From an uncultured Chlorobiaceae bacterium (GTDB lineage: Bacteria; Bacteroidota; Chlorobiia; Chlorobiales; Chlorobiaceae): a DNA stretch of 64,000 nucleotides. The notes beneath the pieces were generated by a model. That model did not search any database and was not told the origin of the DNA. It saw only the letters and a program-made list of their open reading frames with translations. The stretch covers positions 30,392 to 94,391 of the forward strand of contig CAIWUU010000174.1 of assembly GCA_903915955.1 (NCBI GenBank), in the 5' to 3' direction. How positions within the stretch are numbered: the stretch's first letter is position 1; every line of letters begins with the position of its first letter. This document shows positions 56,475 to 64,000 of the stretch, in pieces. The position numbers and the translations under genes are program-made.

Positions 56475-56519
56475 TGAAAAATCCGCAGTATCGCAGGTTT
56501 TGCAGTGCAGACACTCAAT

Positions 56520-56732
56520 TTACTGCAACTCTCTGTCAATCCTCTCTTTGAGAAACATTTTTAGGAGCGATTGATACGGCACATCACGCTCGTTAGCAAG
56601 AACCTTTAAGCGGTTGAGCATAGGTTCAGGCAAACGAAGCGAAATGGTTTTCATGGTTGGCTTTAAATTGGGGAAAATTGCCGACGTGGCTTTATTCCAA
56701 TCAAGATAATCGGTTGAGTCATGCGTTGTCAT
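56520..56732 (-). CDS. CopG/BrnA-like ribbon-helix-helix antitoxin
   Basis: A 70-residue protein (MTTHDSTDYLDWNKATSAIF, then PTMKTISLRLPEPMLNRLKV). The C-terminal half is a ribbon-helix-helix fold of the CopG_antitoxin type, ending LLKMFLKERIDRELQ. It overlaps the end of a truncated BrnT-type toxin, giving the usual toxin-then-antitoxin order. The antitoxin is intact while the toxin is not. Confidence 0.8.
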   Translation of the reverse strand: MTTHDSTDYLDWNKATSAIFPNLKPTMKTISLRLPEPMLNRLKVLANERDVPYQSLLKMFLKERIDRELQ

Positions 56733-56829
56733 AAACAGCTTGCTCCTTATTATTCATACTCCGTGCTGATATCACTCGAATGGTTGCTGCACGTACAGTA
56801 AAAGCTACAAAAAGCCTACGCCCTGCATC
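56719..56829 (-). pseudogene. Truncated BrnT-family toxin (C-terminal part only)
   Basis: Upstream of the antitoxin and overlapping its start by 14 bp, 36 codons read GRRLFVAFTVRAATIRVISA-type BrnT sequence, ending RSMNNKEQAVYDNA and stop. This matches the C-terminus of BrnT (R-I-I-S-A-R). Further upstream, the frame has a stop and no BrnT N-terminus, so the ribonuclease catalytic half is missing. Confidence 0.7.
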
Positions 56830-57159
56830 AAACAAAAAAATCAAAACAAAAATTTCCAGTTACCAGGCCACAGACCTCTGAGTGCCACCATCTTCAGGGG
56901 ATGTTCATGGTCATGATGCTTCACTGTCAGCCGCCCTTCCCATACTCATAGGCAAAGGCAGGATCGTTTCAATATGCGGCCATATTTCGCTTAACTCCAC
57001 AGTTAAGATTGGATTGCCTGATGCAATTCCATTGTCTTTTCCCTATCTTTTATACAAAAATGTCTAAAAAGATATTATATTAGTTCGTTATGCCCTTATT
57101 TATTCAGGCTTTTGTGATTATTTTCTTAAATAAAGTGAATTATTGACGAGGTGTCACGC
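56830..57159. other. Spacer upstream of nifV with remnants
   Basis: About 330 bp. On the minus strand 56841-56946 is open (KHHDHEHPLKMVALRGLWPG, then NWKFLF and stop), without a start or a family match, probably a relic. The rest is AT-rich and may carry the nifV promoter; a weak GG-N10-GC pair occurs at 57011-57024. I see no other gene. Confidence 0.45.
57010..57026 (+). promoter_or_regulatory. Weak candidate sigma-54 promoter upstream of nifV
   Basis: TGGATTG-5 nt-TGCAA keeps the GG and GC 10 bp apart, as sigma-54 promoters need, but differs from the TGGCAC consensus at several places. It lies about 135 bp upstream of the nifV start. No NifA-type TGT-N10-ACA upstream element was found nearby, so the call is weak. 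Confidence 0.2.
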
Positions 57160-58317
57160 ATGATGCAAACAGATAGCCTGAAATCTTCCATGGTGCTCAA
57201 ACCGTGGATTATTGATACGACGCTGCGGGATGGAGAGCAGGCTCCTGGTGTTGTGTTCAGCGCGTTGGAAAAAACGGAAATTGCCTGCCTCCTTGCCAAT
57301 GCAGGGGTGAATGAACTTGAAATTGGTTATCCTGCCATCAGCAATGAGGAGCGGGATACCATCAAAAAAATTGTCACCCTTAATTTGCCTGTGCGCCTGA
57401 CGAGCTGGGCTCGCGCAAAATGGGAGGATATAGAGGCTGCCGCCGAGAGTGGTACCGAGGCTGTGCATATCAGCTTTCCTCTTTCAGCACTCTATCTGTC
57501 GCTTATGGAAAAAGATTACGCATGGGTACAAGAGCAGTTGCAGCAGCTTGTTCCCAGAGCTAAAAAATATTTCAATATTGTCAGTGTCGGGGCTCAGGAT
57601 GCGACCAGGGCTGATCCTGAACAATTAAAACGTTTTGTTCTTGATGCCACAGCCTGTGGCGCTGACCGGATAAGGATTGCCGATACCGTCGGCGTTGCCA
57701 CTCCCTCGTCAGTGCTGCAACTTGTCGGTAGTCTGAGGTCGATAACATCTGCCGCTCTTGAGTTTCATGCCCATAACGATCTCGGTATGGCAACGGCCAA
57801 TGCCTTTACTGCCCTTGAAGCAGGGTGCGAGGCGGTGAGTGTTTCAGTAACCGGCATTGGAGAACGTGCAGGAAATGCAGCGCTTGAAGAGCTCGCCATA
57901 GCGCTGAAGTTGTCGGGGACGTATCAAACACGCATTGATACCCGTCAGCTTTCGAAACTCTGCGCAGCCGTCAGCAAAGCTGCGGGAAGAGTGATAGAAG
58001 ACCAGAAGCCGGTTGTTGGTAAATCAGCATTCCAGCACGAGTCGGGTATTCACTGTGCGGCATTGCTCAAACACCCTCTCTCCTATCAGCCATTTCTGCC
58101 TGATCAGATTGGACACGCCAAGTCTGAAATGGTGATTGGAAAACATTCCGGGAGTGCATCGTTACAGCATTTTTATTCTGGCCGTGGAATTATGATCACC
58201 AAAAGAGAGGCTCATGATCTGCTTGCCATTGTTCGGATGACGGCCACTGAAAAGAAACGGGCGCTGCAGCCAGAGGAGCTCGACAGCATTTACAGTACAC
58301 TTTTCGTCAAAGAGTGA
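57160..58317 (+). CDS. nifV: Homocitrate synthase
   Basis: A 385-residue enzyme of the DRE-TIM family that condenses acetyl-CoA and 2-oxoglutarate to homocitrate, a ligand of the nitrogenase iron-molybdenum cofactor. Motifs: IIDTTLRDGEQAPGVVFS, ISFPLSALY, EFHAHNDLGMATANA and HESGIHCAALLKH. ATG 57160 is preferred to a GTG at 57151. It is 24 bp upstream of nifA on the same strand. Length and the nifA neighbour separate it from isopropylmalate synthase. Confidence 0.92.
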   Translation: MMQTDSLKSSMVLKPWIIDTTLRDGEQAPGVVFSALEKTEIACLLANAGVNELEIGYPAISNEERDTIKKIVTLNLPVRLTSWARAKWEDIEAAAESGTEAVHISFPLSALYLSLMEKDYAWVQEQLQQLVPRAKKYFNIVSVGAQDATRADPEQLKRFVLDATACGADRIRIADTVGVATPSSVLQLVGSLRSITSAALEFHAHNDLGMATANAFTALEAGCEAVSVSVTGIGERAGNAALEELAIALKLSGTYQTRIDTRQLSKLCAAVSKAAGRVIEDQKPVVGKSAFQHESGIHCAALLKHPLSYQPFLPDQIGHAKSEMVIGKHSGSASLQHFYSGRGIMITKREAHDLLAIVRMTATEKKRALQPEELDSIYSTLFVKE

Positions 58318-58341
58318 TATAAAATTATACCGTAAAGTATC

Positions 58342-59967
58342 ATGCTCATTACACAGGATCAGGATCATAGCAGCATCAGTCTGCTTGCCGAAGTCAGCAG
58401 AACCATCACCAACGAAGACGATATCAACAAGGTATTACGGCTTGTGCTGTTCATCATGTCTGAAAATATGAACATGCTCAGGGGAATGATTACGATTCTT
58501 AACCGCGACACCGGTGAAATTGTGATCAACGAATCTTTTGGTCTGACAGAAAAGGAGAAGGGGAGAGGCCGCTATCAGATTGGGGAGGGAGTTATTGGCC
58601 ATGTGGTGAAAACCGGCAAAGCCGTCATTGTTCCATCAATCAATGATGAGCCACTTTTTCTCGACAAAACAAAATCAAGGTCGAAAAAGGAGGGGCTCTG
58701 TTTTATCTGCATTCCAATCAAGGCGGGAACAGAGATTATCGGCACTTTGAGCGCAGACCGTCAAGTTGAGCCCTCTGCCGCAGATCCAGCCATCAAAAAA
58801 AGCAGGGGGGGAGAGAGCCGCGTCGATATGATGCAGTATTATGTTGACCAACTCTCTATTATAGCCTCCATGATTTCGCAAGCGGTTCGGCTCAAGCAGC
58901 TTGCCCATGAAGAGAGCGTAAAAATACCGGAGCAGAGTACCGCTGGCGAAAGCTCTTCAAAGCAAAAGTCCGCCCCGGAAGACGAAAACAAAGCGGGTGC
59001 GCCACAGGCAGAGCGTCCATCCAACATTATCGGCAATACAAAACCGATGATTGCCCTTTATAATATGATCGACAAGATTGCAAACACCAATGCAACCACA
59101 CTTGTCCTTGGAGAGAGCGGCGTTGGAAAAGAGCTTGTGGCCAGCGCCATTCATTATAAAGGGCGCAGGGCAGAGAAGCCCTTCATCAAATTCAATTGCG
59201 CGGCGTTGCCCGAAAATATTGTCGAAAGTGAACTCTTTGGCCATGAAAAAGGGGCCTTTACCGGTGCACTGGCTACCCGTCACGGCAGATTTGAGCTTGC
59301 CCATAATGGCACTATTTTTCTTGATGAAGTGGGTGAACTCAGTCTGCCAATCCAGGCCAAACTGCTCAGAATCATACAGGAAAAGGAGTTTGAGCGGGTA
59401 GGAGGGTCAAAAACCATCAAGGTTGATGTACGGGTCATTGCCGCCACCAACCGAAATCTTGAAGAGTTGATCCGAAACGGGCTTTTCAGGGAAGATCTCT
59501 ACTATCGGCTCAATATTTTTCCTATCACCGTTCCACCGCTCCGTGAACGCAAGACAGATATTCTGCTGCTTGCCGACTATTTTGTGGAAAAATACAACAA
59601 GGCAAACCATAAAGGGGTGAGGCGCATTTCGACAACATCGATCGATATGCTCATGCGTTACCACTGGCCCGGTAACGTCCGCGAACTGCAAAACTGCATA
59701 GAGCGGGCTGTTATCCTGAGCGAAGACAATGTTATCCACGGCTACCACCTTCCTCCGACTCTTCAAACAGCCGAATCAAGTGGTACGCCCTATACCGGCT
59801 CACTGCAGCAGAAACTGGACTCTATAGAGCAAGAGATGATTATTGAGGCGCTCAAACGCACTCAGGGCAATATGACCAGAGCTGCTGTTCAATTGGGTCT
59901 TTCCGACAGAATTATGGGTCTCCGCATCAAAAAATTCAACATCGACTACCGCAAATTCCGCCCCTGA
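58342..59967 (+). CDS. nifA: Nif-specific sigma-54-dependent activator NifA
   Basis: A 541-residue bacterial enhancer-binding protein. GAF domain (about 20-185) contains VIGHVVKTGKAVIVPSINDE. A linker (~190-225) precedes the AAA+ domain with Walker A GESGVGKE (257-264), GAFTGA (304-309, the sigma-54 contact) and the arginine-finger region. A C-terminal Fis-like HTH ends the protein. Activates nif promoters when bound upstream. It is coupled to nifV. Unlike some NifAs, the interdomain linker does not contain the paired cysteines, so oxygen sensing would have to be indirect. Confidence 0.9.
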   Translation: MLITQDQDHSSISLLAEVSRTITNEDDINKVLRLVLFIMSENMNMLRGMITILNRDTGEIVINESFGLTEKEKGRGRYQIGEGVIGHVVKTGKAVIVPSINDEPLFLDKTKSRSKKEGLCFICIPIKAGTEIIGTLSADRQVEPSAADPAIKKSRGGESRVDMMQYYVDQLSIIASMISQAVRLKQLAHEESVKIPEQSTAGESSSKQKSAPEDENKAGAPQAERPSNIIGNTKPMIALYNMIDKIANTNATTLVLGESGVGKELVASAIHYKGRRAEKPFIKFNCAALPENIVESELFGHEKGAFTGALATRHGRFELAHNGTIFLDEVGELSLPIQAKLLRIIQEKEFERVGGSKTIKVDVRVIAATNRNLEELIRNGLFREDLYYRLNIFPITVPPLRERKTDILLLADYFVEKYNKANHKGVRRISTTSIDMLMRYHWPGNVRELQNCIERAVILSEDNVIHGYHLPPTLQTAESSGTPYTGSLQQKLDSIEQEMIIEALKRTQGNMTRAAVQLGLSDRIMGLRIKKFNIDYRKFRP

Positions 59968-59991
59968 GAGGAGGGAGCTTTTCCTCTCAGG
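59963..59991 (+). terminator. Stem-loop at the nifA stop
   Basis: 10-bp stem CCTGAGAGGA / TCCTCTCAGG with a 9-nt loop, overlapping the nifA TGA. No T-run follows directly, so terminator function is uncertain; it may instead protect the transcript end. Confidence 0.45.
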
Positions 59992-60079
59992 CCACATTTA
60001 AAATCATGGCTCTCTTTGTATGAAAGGATGGCAGTTCTCCTGGTTATTGATTTTCGGCATTTCTTTCGAAATGGGCAAC

Positions 60080-60889
60080 TCAGTTTACGCCTATGATAAC
60101 GCTTGATGCCTTGAAGATGGCACAGGCATGGTCGCCCTCTTTCAACGCCATTTTTTCTGAACTGCCATGAGTAATAACTGCGGAGATGACATTTCCACCC
60201 CCTATCTCCACATCAACTTCAGTGCTGACTGGCCCTTCGATGAGCTTGCTGATAATACCGGGCATAATATTACGCGTACTTATTTTTGCCTCGTGCAACT
60301 CCTGGCCGATAATAATTGAGCTTGCCTTGATGATGGCATAAGCGTTCAATCCCTCTTTTAGTCCCAGATTCTCAACGGAGCCATTGGTGATAATTGCGAC
60401 AATACGGCTGCCACCATTGATCAGAAGAGTCACTTCAGCGTTGACCGCCCCCTTGATAATTTTCTCTACGGTACCCGAAAAAATGTTGCGTGCACTGATT
60501 TTCATAGCTATTCTTTTTAGAAATTGATAAAGATAAGTGTCGTCTCCGAGACGATCACCGAGATTCTGGAGAAACTTCCGGTGCTCTTCTTGAACAATCA
60601 GAAATTGTGCAATCACTTTTTTTCCCTCTTTGGTCAACATGGTGCCACCGCCACCTTTTCCGCCAGTTACGCGGTCAACCAGAGGTTTTTCGGAGAGGTT
60701 GTTCATCATATTGACCAGATGCCATGCTGTTTTGTAGCTGATGCCTACAGCTTTGGCTGCACTGGTGATTGAGCCAAGCTCATCAATTTTCTCCAGCAGT
60801 GCTATTCGATCACCCCCGAGAAACCTGTTCTCGGCCTTCTGAAACCAGATAGAGCCTTCAAGGCCGATCGCCTCTTTTTTGCATTTCAC
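60080..60889 (-). CDS. modE: ModE-type molybdate-responsive regulator
   Basis: A 269-residue protein. N-terminal winged helix (about 20-115: ITSAAKAVGISYKTAWHLVN, GGKGGGGTMLTKEGKKVI) and two tandem TOBE/molbindin domains (from ~131, ISARNIFSGTVEKI, and ~205, ISTRNIMPGIISKLIEGPV), each with a conserved Lys/Ser-Gly-Asn-Ala pattern. In E. coli ModE binds molybdate and regulates mod and molybdoenzyme genes. Next to nifVA, molybdenum-dependent control of nitrogen fixation genes is a natural inference. It is convergent with nifA. Confidence 0.92.
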   Translation of the reverse strand: MKCKKEAIGLEGSIWFQKAENRFLGGDRIALLEKIDELGSITSAAKAVGISYKTAWHLVNMMNNLSEKPLVDRVTGGKGGGGTMLTKEGKKVIAQFLIVQEEHRKFLQNLGDRLGDDTYLYQFLKRIAMKISARNIFSGTVEKIIKGAVNAEVTLLINGGSRIVAIITNGSVENLGLKEGLNAYAIIKASSIIIGQELHEAKISTRNIMPGIISKLIEGPVSTEVDVEIGGGNVISAVITHGSSEKMALKEGDHACAIFKASSVIIGVN

Positions 60890-61137
60890 CCGGTTGCTCC
60901 AATTGTGGTTGTCAAAACTTTCTGCGTGAAAGATAACATGTTTTTTGCCGGATTTAAGCCCACCATATTCGCTTATACCACAAAAATTACTTCATACACA
61001 TTCTTCCCTGAATTCTCTGATCTCCTCGTAGTTCCATCTTTTCCCAAACTCGTATAAATGCCTATATTCGCTTTCACGCATATTTCTCTTATTACTTGAA
61101 TGCCATTTACTTCGCTGCTTCCGCTAAACAATATCTC

Positions 61138-63441
61138 ATGAACGAAGTCACTCATAATAAAATTGTATCATTTATCTGGGGCATAGCCGACGACGTTCTC
61201 CGCGACCTCTTCAAACGAGGCAAATACCCCGACGTCATTCTCCCAATGTGTGTCATCCGCCGCATGGACGCCGTGCTTGAACCGACCAAACAAGCCGTGC
61301 TCGACATAAAAAAGCTGCTCGACGATGCAGGAATCACCGAACAGCGTGCAGCACTTTGTAATGCTTCAGGGCAGGCATTCTACAACACTTCGCAGTTTAC
61401 CCTGCGCGACCTCAAATCACGCGGCAGTCAGCAACATCTCCTTGCAGATATCGAAGACTACCTCAACGGCTACTCATCAAACGTCCAGGACATTCTCGAA
61501 AACTTCAAGTTCCGCAACCAGCTCTCCACACTCTCCAAAGCCGATGCCCTCGGCACACTCATCAACAAGTTTCTCGATCCTGAAATCGACCTCACCCCCG
61601 CAGGTATCGACAACCACGCAATGGGCACCGTCTTCGAGGAACTCGTCCGTAAATTCAATGAGGATAACAACGAAGAGGCCGGTGAACACTGGACGCCCCG
61701 CGATGCCGTGCGCCTGATGGCCAACTTTGTCTTTTTGCCGATTGAGGAGAAACTCAAGTCGGGCACCTACCTGCTCTGCGACTGCACCTGCGGTACCGGC
61801 GGGATGCTCACCGTTGCCGAAGAGACCGTTTTATCCATAGCCGCAAAGTATCAGCAGGATATACAATGCCTCCTTTACGGGCAGGAAATCAACCCTGAAA
61901 CTTACGCCATCTGCAAGGCCGACATGCTGCTCAAAGGGGAGGGCGAAAACGCCGACCACATCGTCGGCGGCGCAGAATGGTCAACCCTCTCGCACGATGC
62001 CTTTCCCTCCCGTGTTTTCGACTTCATGCTCTCCAATCCCCCCTACGGCAAGAGCTGGAAAAAAGATCTCGAAGCGATGGGCGGCAAAGAGGGGATGCGC
62101 GACCCCCGCTTCAGGGTGATGCACCAGGGCGAAGAGCTCTCACTCGTCACCCGCTCCAGCGACGGGCAGTTGCTCTTTTTAGCCAATCTGGCCTCCAAAA
62201 TGAACCAGAGCTCCGCACTCGGCAGCCGCATCGCCGAAGTCCATAACGGCAGTTCGCTCTTTACTGGCGATGCCGGACAGGGCGAAAGCAACATCCGCCG
62301 CTGGCTCATCGAAAATGACTGGGTTGAAGCCATTGTTGCCCTCCCGCTCAACCTTTTTTACAACACAGGTATTGCCACCTACATATGGGTGCTCACCAAT
62401 CGCAAACCTGCACATCGCCAAGGATATCTTCAACTTATCGACGCTACCCAGTGGTTCAAACCGCTCCGCAAAAACCTCGGCAAAAAGAACTGTGAACTCT
62501 CTCAGGAAGATATTGACCGAATCATCCACACTTTTCTTGATTTCAAAGAGACACCCGAATCAAGAATTTTTCTCAATGAGGAGTTTGGCTACTGGAAAGT
62601 AACCGTTGAGCGTCCGCTCCGGCTCCACAGCCAGCTCTCCATCAAAGCCATAGAGAGCCTGCGCTTTGCCTCTGGTGATGAAGAGATTCGCACCTCGCTC
62701 TACGAAGAGTTTGGCGATGACCTCTTCACCAGCTTTCGCATCATTGCTCCAGCGATCGAAAAACGCCTTGCCGAGTGGGGAAGCGATGAAGAGGAGAGTG
62801 ACGATGAAGAGGGTGGCAGCAAAAAAGGGCTCCCCGAAAAAAAGAAAAAGAAGCTGCTCGACCCGAAGTGCTGGGAACGCGACGGCAGGCTTGTTGAATC
62901 CGCTTATGCCCTGCGTACCATACTCGGTGAACAGCTTTTCGAAGACCATAATATCTTCCGCCAAAACGTCAGCGCAGCACTTATGCAGGGAAGTATCAAG
63001 CTGCCCGCAGCCGACCTGAATAAAATACTGAAAGCAGTAAGCTGGAGGGTAGAAACCGCTTCCCCCGTCATTGCCAAAATGCACAAGCCCGGCAAGAACG
63101 AAGCTGAACCGCTCTACGGTCTTTACGATGCTGTGACCCCAACAGGAAAGCCCGTTATTGTCGAATACGAACCCGACCCCGATTTGCGCGACACTGAGCA
63201 GGTGCCACTTCTCGAAGAGGGAGGTATTGAAGCCTTCATCCGTCGCGAAGTGCTGCCCTATACCCCTGACGCATGGATAAAAGAGAGTGCCACCAAAATC
63301 GGCTACGAAGTCAGCTTCACCCGCCACTTCTACAAACCCCAGCCGCTCCGCACACTTGAAGAGATCACGGCTGACATCTTTGCTGTTGAGCAGGAGGCCG
63401 AAGGGCTGCTCGACGGCCTGCTGAAGGGAGGGGGGCGATGA
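61138..63441 (+). CDS. hsdM: Type I restriction-modification DNA methyltransferase subunit
   Basis: A 767-residue N6-adenine methyltransferase. ATG 61138 (MNEVTHNKIVSFIWGIADDV) is preferred to the in-frame TTG at 61096. The SAM motif is CDCTCGTGGML near residue 214 and the catalytic motif NPPY is at residues 300-303 (LSNPPYGKSW). A highly acidic/basic linker (SDEEESDDEEGG, then KKKKK) near residue 550 precedes a C-terminal extension of ~200 residues, making the protein longer than the common ~500. The stop overlaps the start of the next gene by 4 bp (ATGA). Confidence 0.92.
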   Translation: MNEVTHNKIVSFIWGIADDVLRDLFKRGKYPDVILPMCVIRRMDAVLEPTKQAVLDIKKLLDDAGITEQRAALCNASGQAFYNTSQFTLRDLKSRGSQQHLLADIEDYLNGYSSNVQDILENFKFRNQLSTLSKADALGTLINKFLDPEIDLTPAGIDNHAMGTVFEELVRKFNEDNNEEAGEHWTPRDAVRLMANFVFLPIEEKLKSGTYLLCDCTCGTGGMLTVAEETVLSIAAKYQQDIQCLLYGQEINPETYAICKADMLLKGEGENADHIVGGAEWSTLSHDAFPSRVFDFMLSNPPYGKSWKKDLEAMGGKEGMRDPRFRVMHQGEELSLVTRSSDGQLLFLANLASKMNQSSALGSRIAEVHNGSSLFTGDAGQGESNIRRWLIENDWVEAIVALPLNLFYNTGIATYIWVLTNRKPAHRQGYLQLIDATQWFKPLRKNLGKKNCELSQEDIDRIIHTFLDFKETPESRIFLNEEFGYWKVTVERPLRLHSQLSIKAIESLRFASGDEEIRTSLYEEFGDDLFTSFRIIAPAIEKRLAEWGSDEEESDDEEGGSKKGLPEKKKKKLLDPKCWERDGRLVESAYALRTILGEQLFEDHNIFRQNVSAALMQGSIKLPAADLNKILKAVSWRVETASPVIAKMHKPGKNEAEPLYGLYDAVTPTGKPVIVEYEPDPDLRDTEQVPLLEEGGIEAFIRREVLPYTPDAWIKESATKIGYEVSFTRHFYKPQPLRTLEEITADIFAVEQEAEGLLDGLLKGGGR

Positions 63442-64000
63442 ATAAGAAGATCGGACACTCAAGGCAGGAGCCGCAACTCCCCGCAACCGTAGCGGACAAC
63501 GAGGCAGCCCTTCTGTCGGATCTGCGCAACCTTATCCAATCCGCCCGCCAGCGGATTGCCACAGCTCTCTATTCTACCCAGACCATGCTCTCCTGGCATC
63601 TGGGGCAGCGAATGCTCAAGGAAAACCTCCATGGTGCTCGTGCGGCCTATGGCAAGCAGATTCTCGTAACCGTGTCACGAGAATTAACAGCCGAATATGG
63701 GCGCGGCTTCAGTTATGCCGAACTCGCCCGCATGGTACAGTTCGTCCAGCTCTTTCCGGAAGAGTCAATTGTCGTGACGCTGTCACAACAATTGAGCTGG
63801 TCCCACTTCCATGCCCTCCTACCCATCAAAGATTCCCTCGCCCGCGACTTCTACGCCGAAATGTGCCGAATCGAACGCTGGGATGTTCGCACCCTGCGCC
63901 GGAAGATTGGCGGTCTCCTGTACGAACGAACAGCCCTGTCGAAAAAGCCCGCAGCCGTCGTGGCCGCAGAAATTGGGAAGCTGCGCGAAGGTCAGTTGAC
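63438..64000 (+). CDS. DUF1016/YhcG-type PDDEXK nuclease, 5' part
   Basis: Starts at ATG 63438, overlapping the hsdM stop (ATGA), and runs beyond the window end; 187 codons are visible. It reads SQARQRIATALYSTQTM-like sequence, then MLSWHLGQRML, ELTAEYGRGFSYAELARMVQ and LPIKDSLARDFYAEMCRIER, the layout of the DUF1016 N-terminal domain. Such genes are commonly inserted in type I restriction loci between hsdM and hsdS/hsdR. The catalytic C-terminal nuclease domain lies outside the window. Confidence 0.85.
   Translation, partial: MNKKIGHSRQEPQLPATVADNEAALLSDLRNLIQSARQRIATALYSTQTMLSWHLGQRMLKENLHGARAAYGKQILVTVSRELTAEYGRGFSYAELARMVQFVQLFPEESIVVTLSQQLSWSHFHALLPIKDSLARDFYAEMCRIERWDVRTLRRKIGGLLYERTALSKKPAAVVAAEIGKLREGQL

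Noticed and set aside
60973-61155. 60-codon minus-strand ORF overlapping the hsdM start
   Set aside because: It has no family match and overlaps the start of hsdM, so it is a shadow.
1-64000. CRISPR arrays, IS elements with terminal repeats, rRNA genes, replication origin
   Set aside because: None could be seen on reading: no regularly spaced repeats, no transposase frame and no rRNA-like stretch. Absence was judged by eye, not by a search program.

Overview
The window reads as chromosomal DNA of a green sulfur bacterium (Chlorobiaceae, Chlorobium/Pelodictyon type). The indicators are a small chlorosome envelope protein of the CsmB/CsmF type (42882-43109, minus), a succinyl-CoA ligase alpha subunit as expected for a reductive-TCA organism, nitrogen-fixation genes (nifV, nifA) with a ModE regulator, Gram-negative envelope genes (bamA, lpxB, kpsF, uppS) and tRNA genes without an encoded CCA end. 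No species call is possible from sequence alone.

Layout. 1-8.5 kb: glmM-type mutase, rpsT, ruvA-folC, rho, a tiny COX24/mS38-like basic protein, tRNA-Lys(UUU), tRNA-Leu(GAG), etfBA and a bifunctional-nuclease-domain protein. 8.5-17.5 kb: uppS-bamA, gatA, sucD, kpsF and a Wzx-like flippase. 17.5-21 kb (minus): a phosphohexomutase followed by an ECF sigma factor, a one-TM candidate anti-sigma and two Spy/CpxP/CnrX-like periplasmic proteins, which look like an envelope or metal stress module. 21-29 kb: lpxB, a very large GH13 enzyme, a yqjD/yqjE-like membrane protein trio, an SDR and modD. 29-43 kb: trmH-type methyltransferase, TerC, aldehyde dehydrogenase, outer-membrane barrel, YbaK, GT4, the oxidative pentose phosphate set gnd-zwf and pgl, SIMPL protein, L,D-transpeptidase and csmB. 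43-48.8 kb (minus): mnmA, esterase, metH.

From about 48.9 kb to 57.1 kb the window becomes an accessory island. It holds an overlapping DUF6978-like/DUF1828 pair, a RelB/Phd-like antitoxin with a wrecked RelE toxin, and a three-gene minus-strand operon encoding an HD plus HSP90-type ATPase protein, an HNH endonuclease and a uracil-DNA-glycosylase-fold protein. Upstream lie a 29-codon HsdR-like N-terminal remnant, an intact CopG/BrnA-like antitoxin with a truncated BrnT toxin, a decayed second antitoxin copy and another frameshifted gene. This operon is the best candidate for an undescribed defence system. The nifV-nifA pair and modE (57.1-60.9 kb) follow. A type I restriction-modification locus then begins (hsdM overlapping a DUF1016/YhcG-type nuclease gene that runs off the window), so the nitrogen-fixation regulators sit between two defence-like loci.

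Start sites were chosen by RBS, signal peptides and family length, and several differ from the longest reading frame. All functional calls are by reading motifs; no database search was possible.
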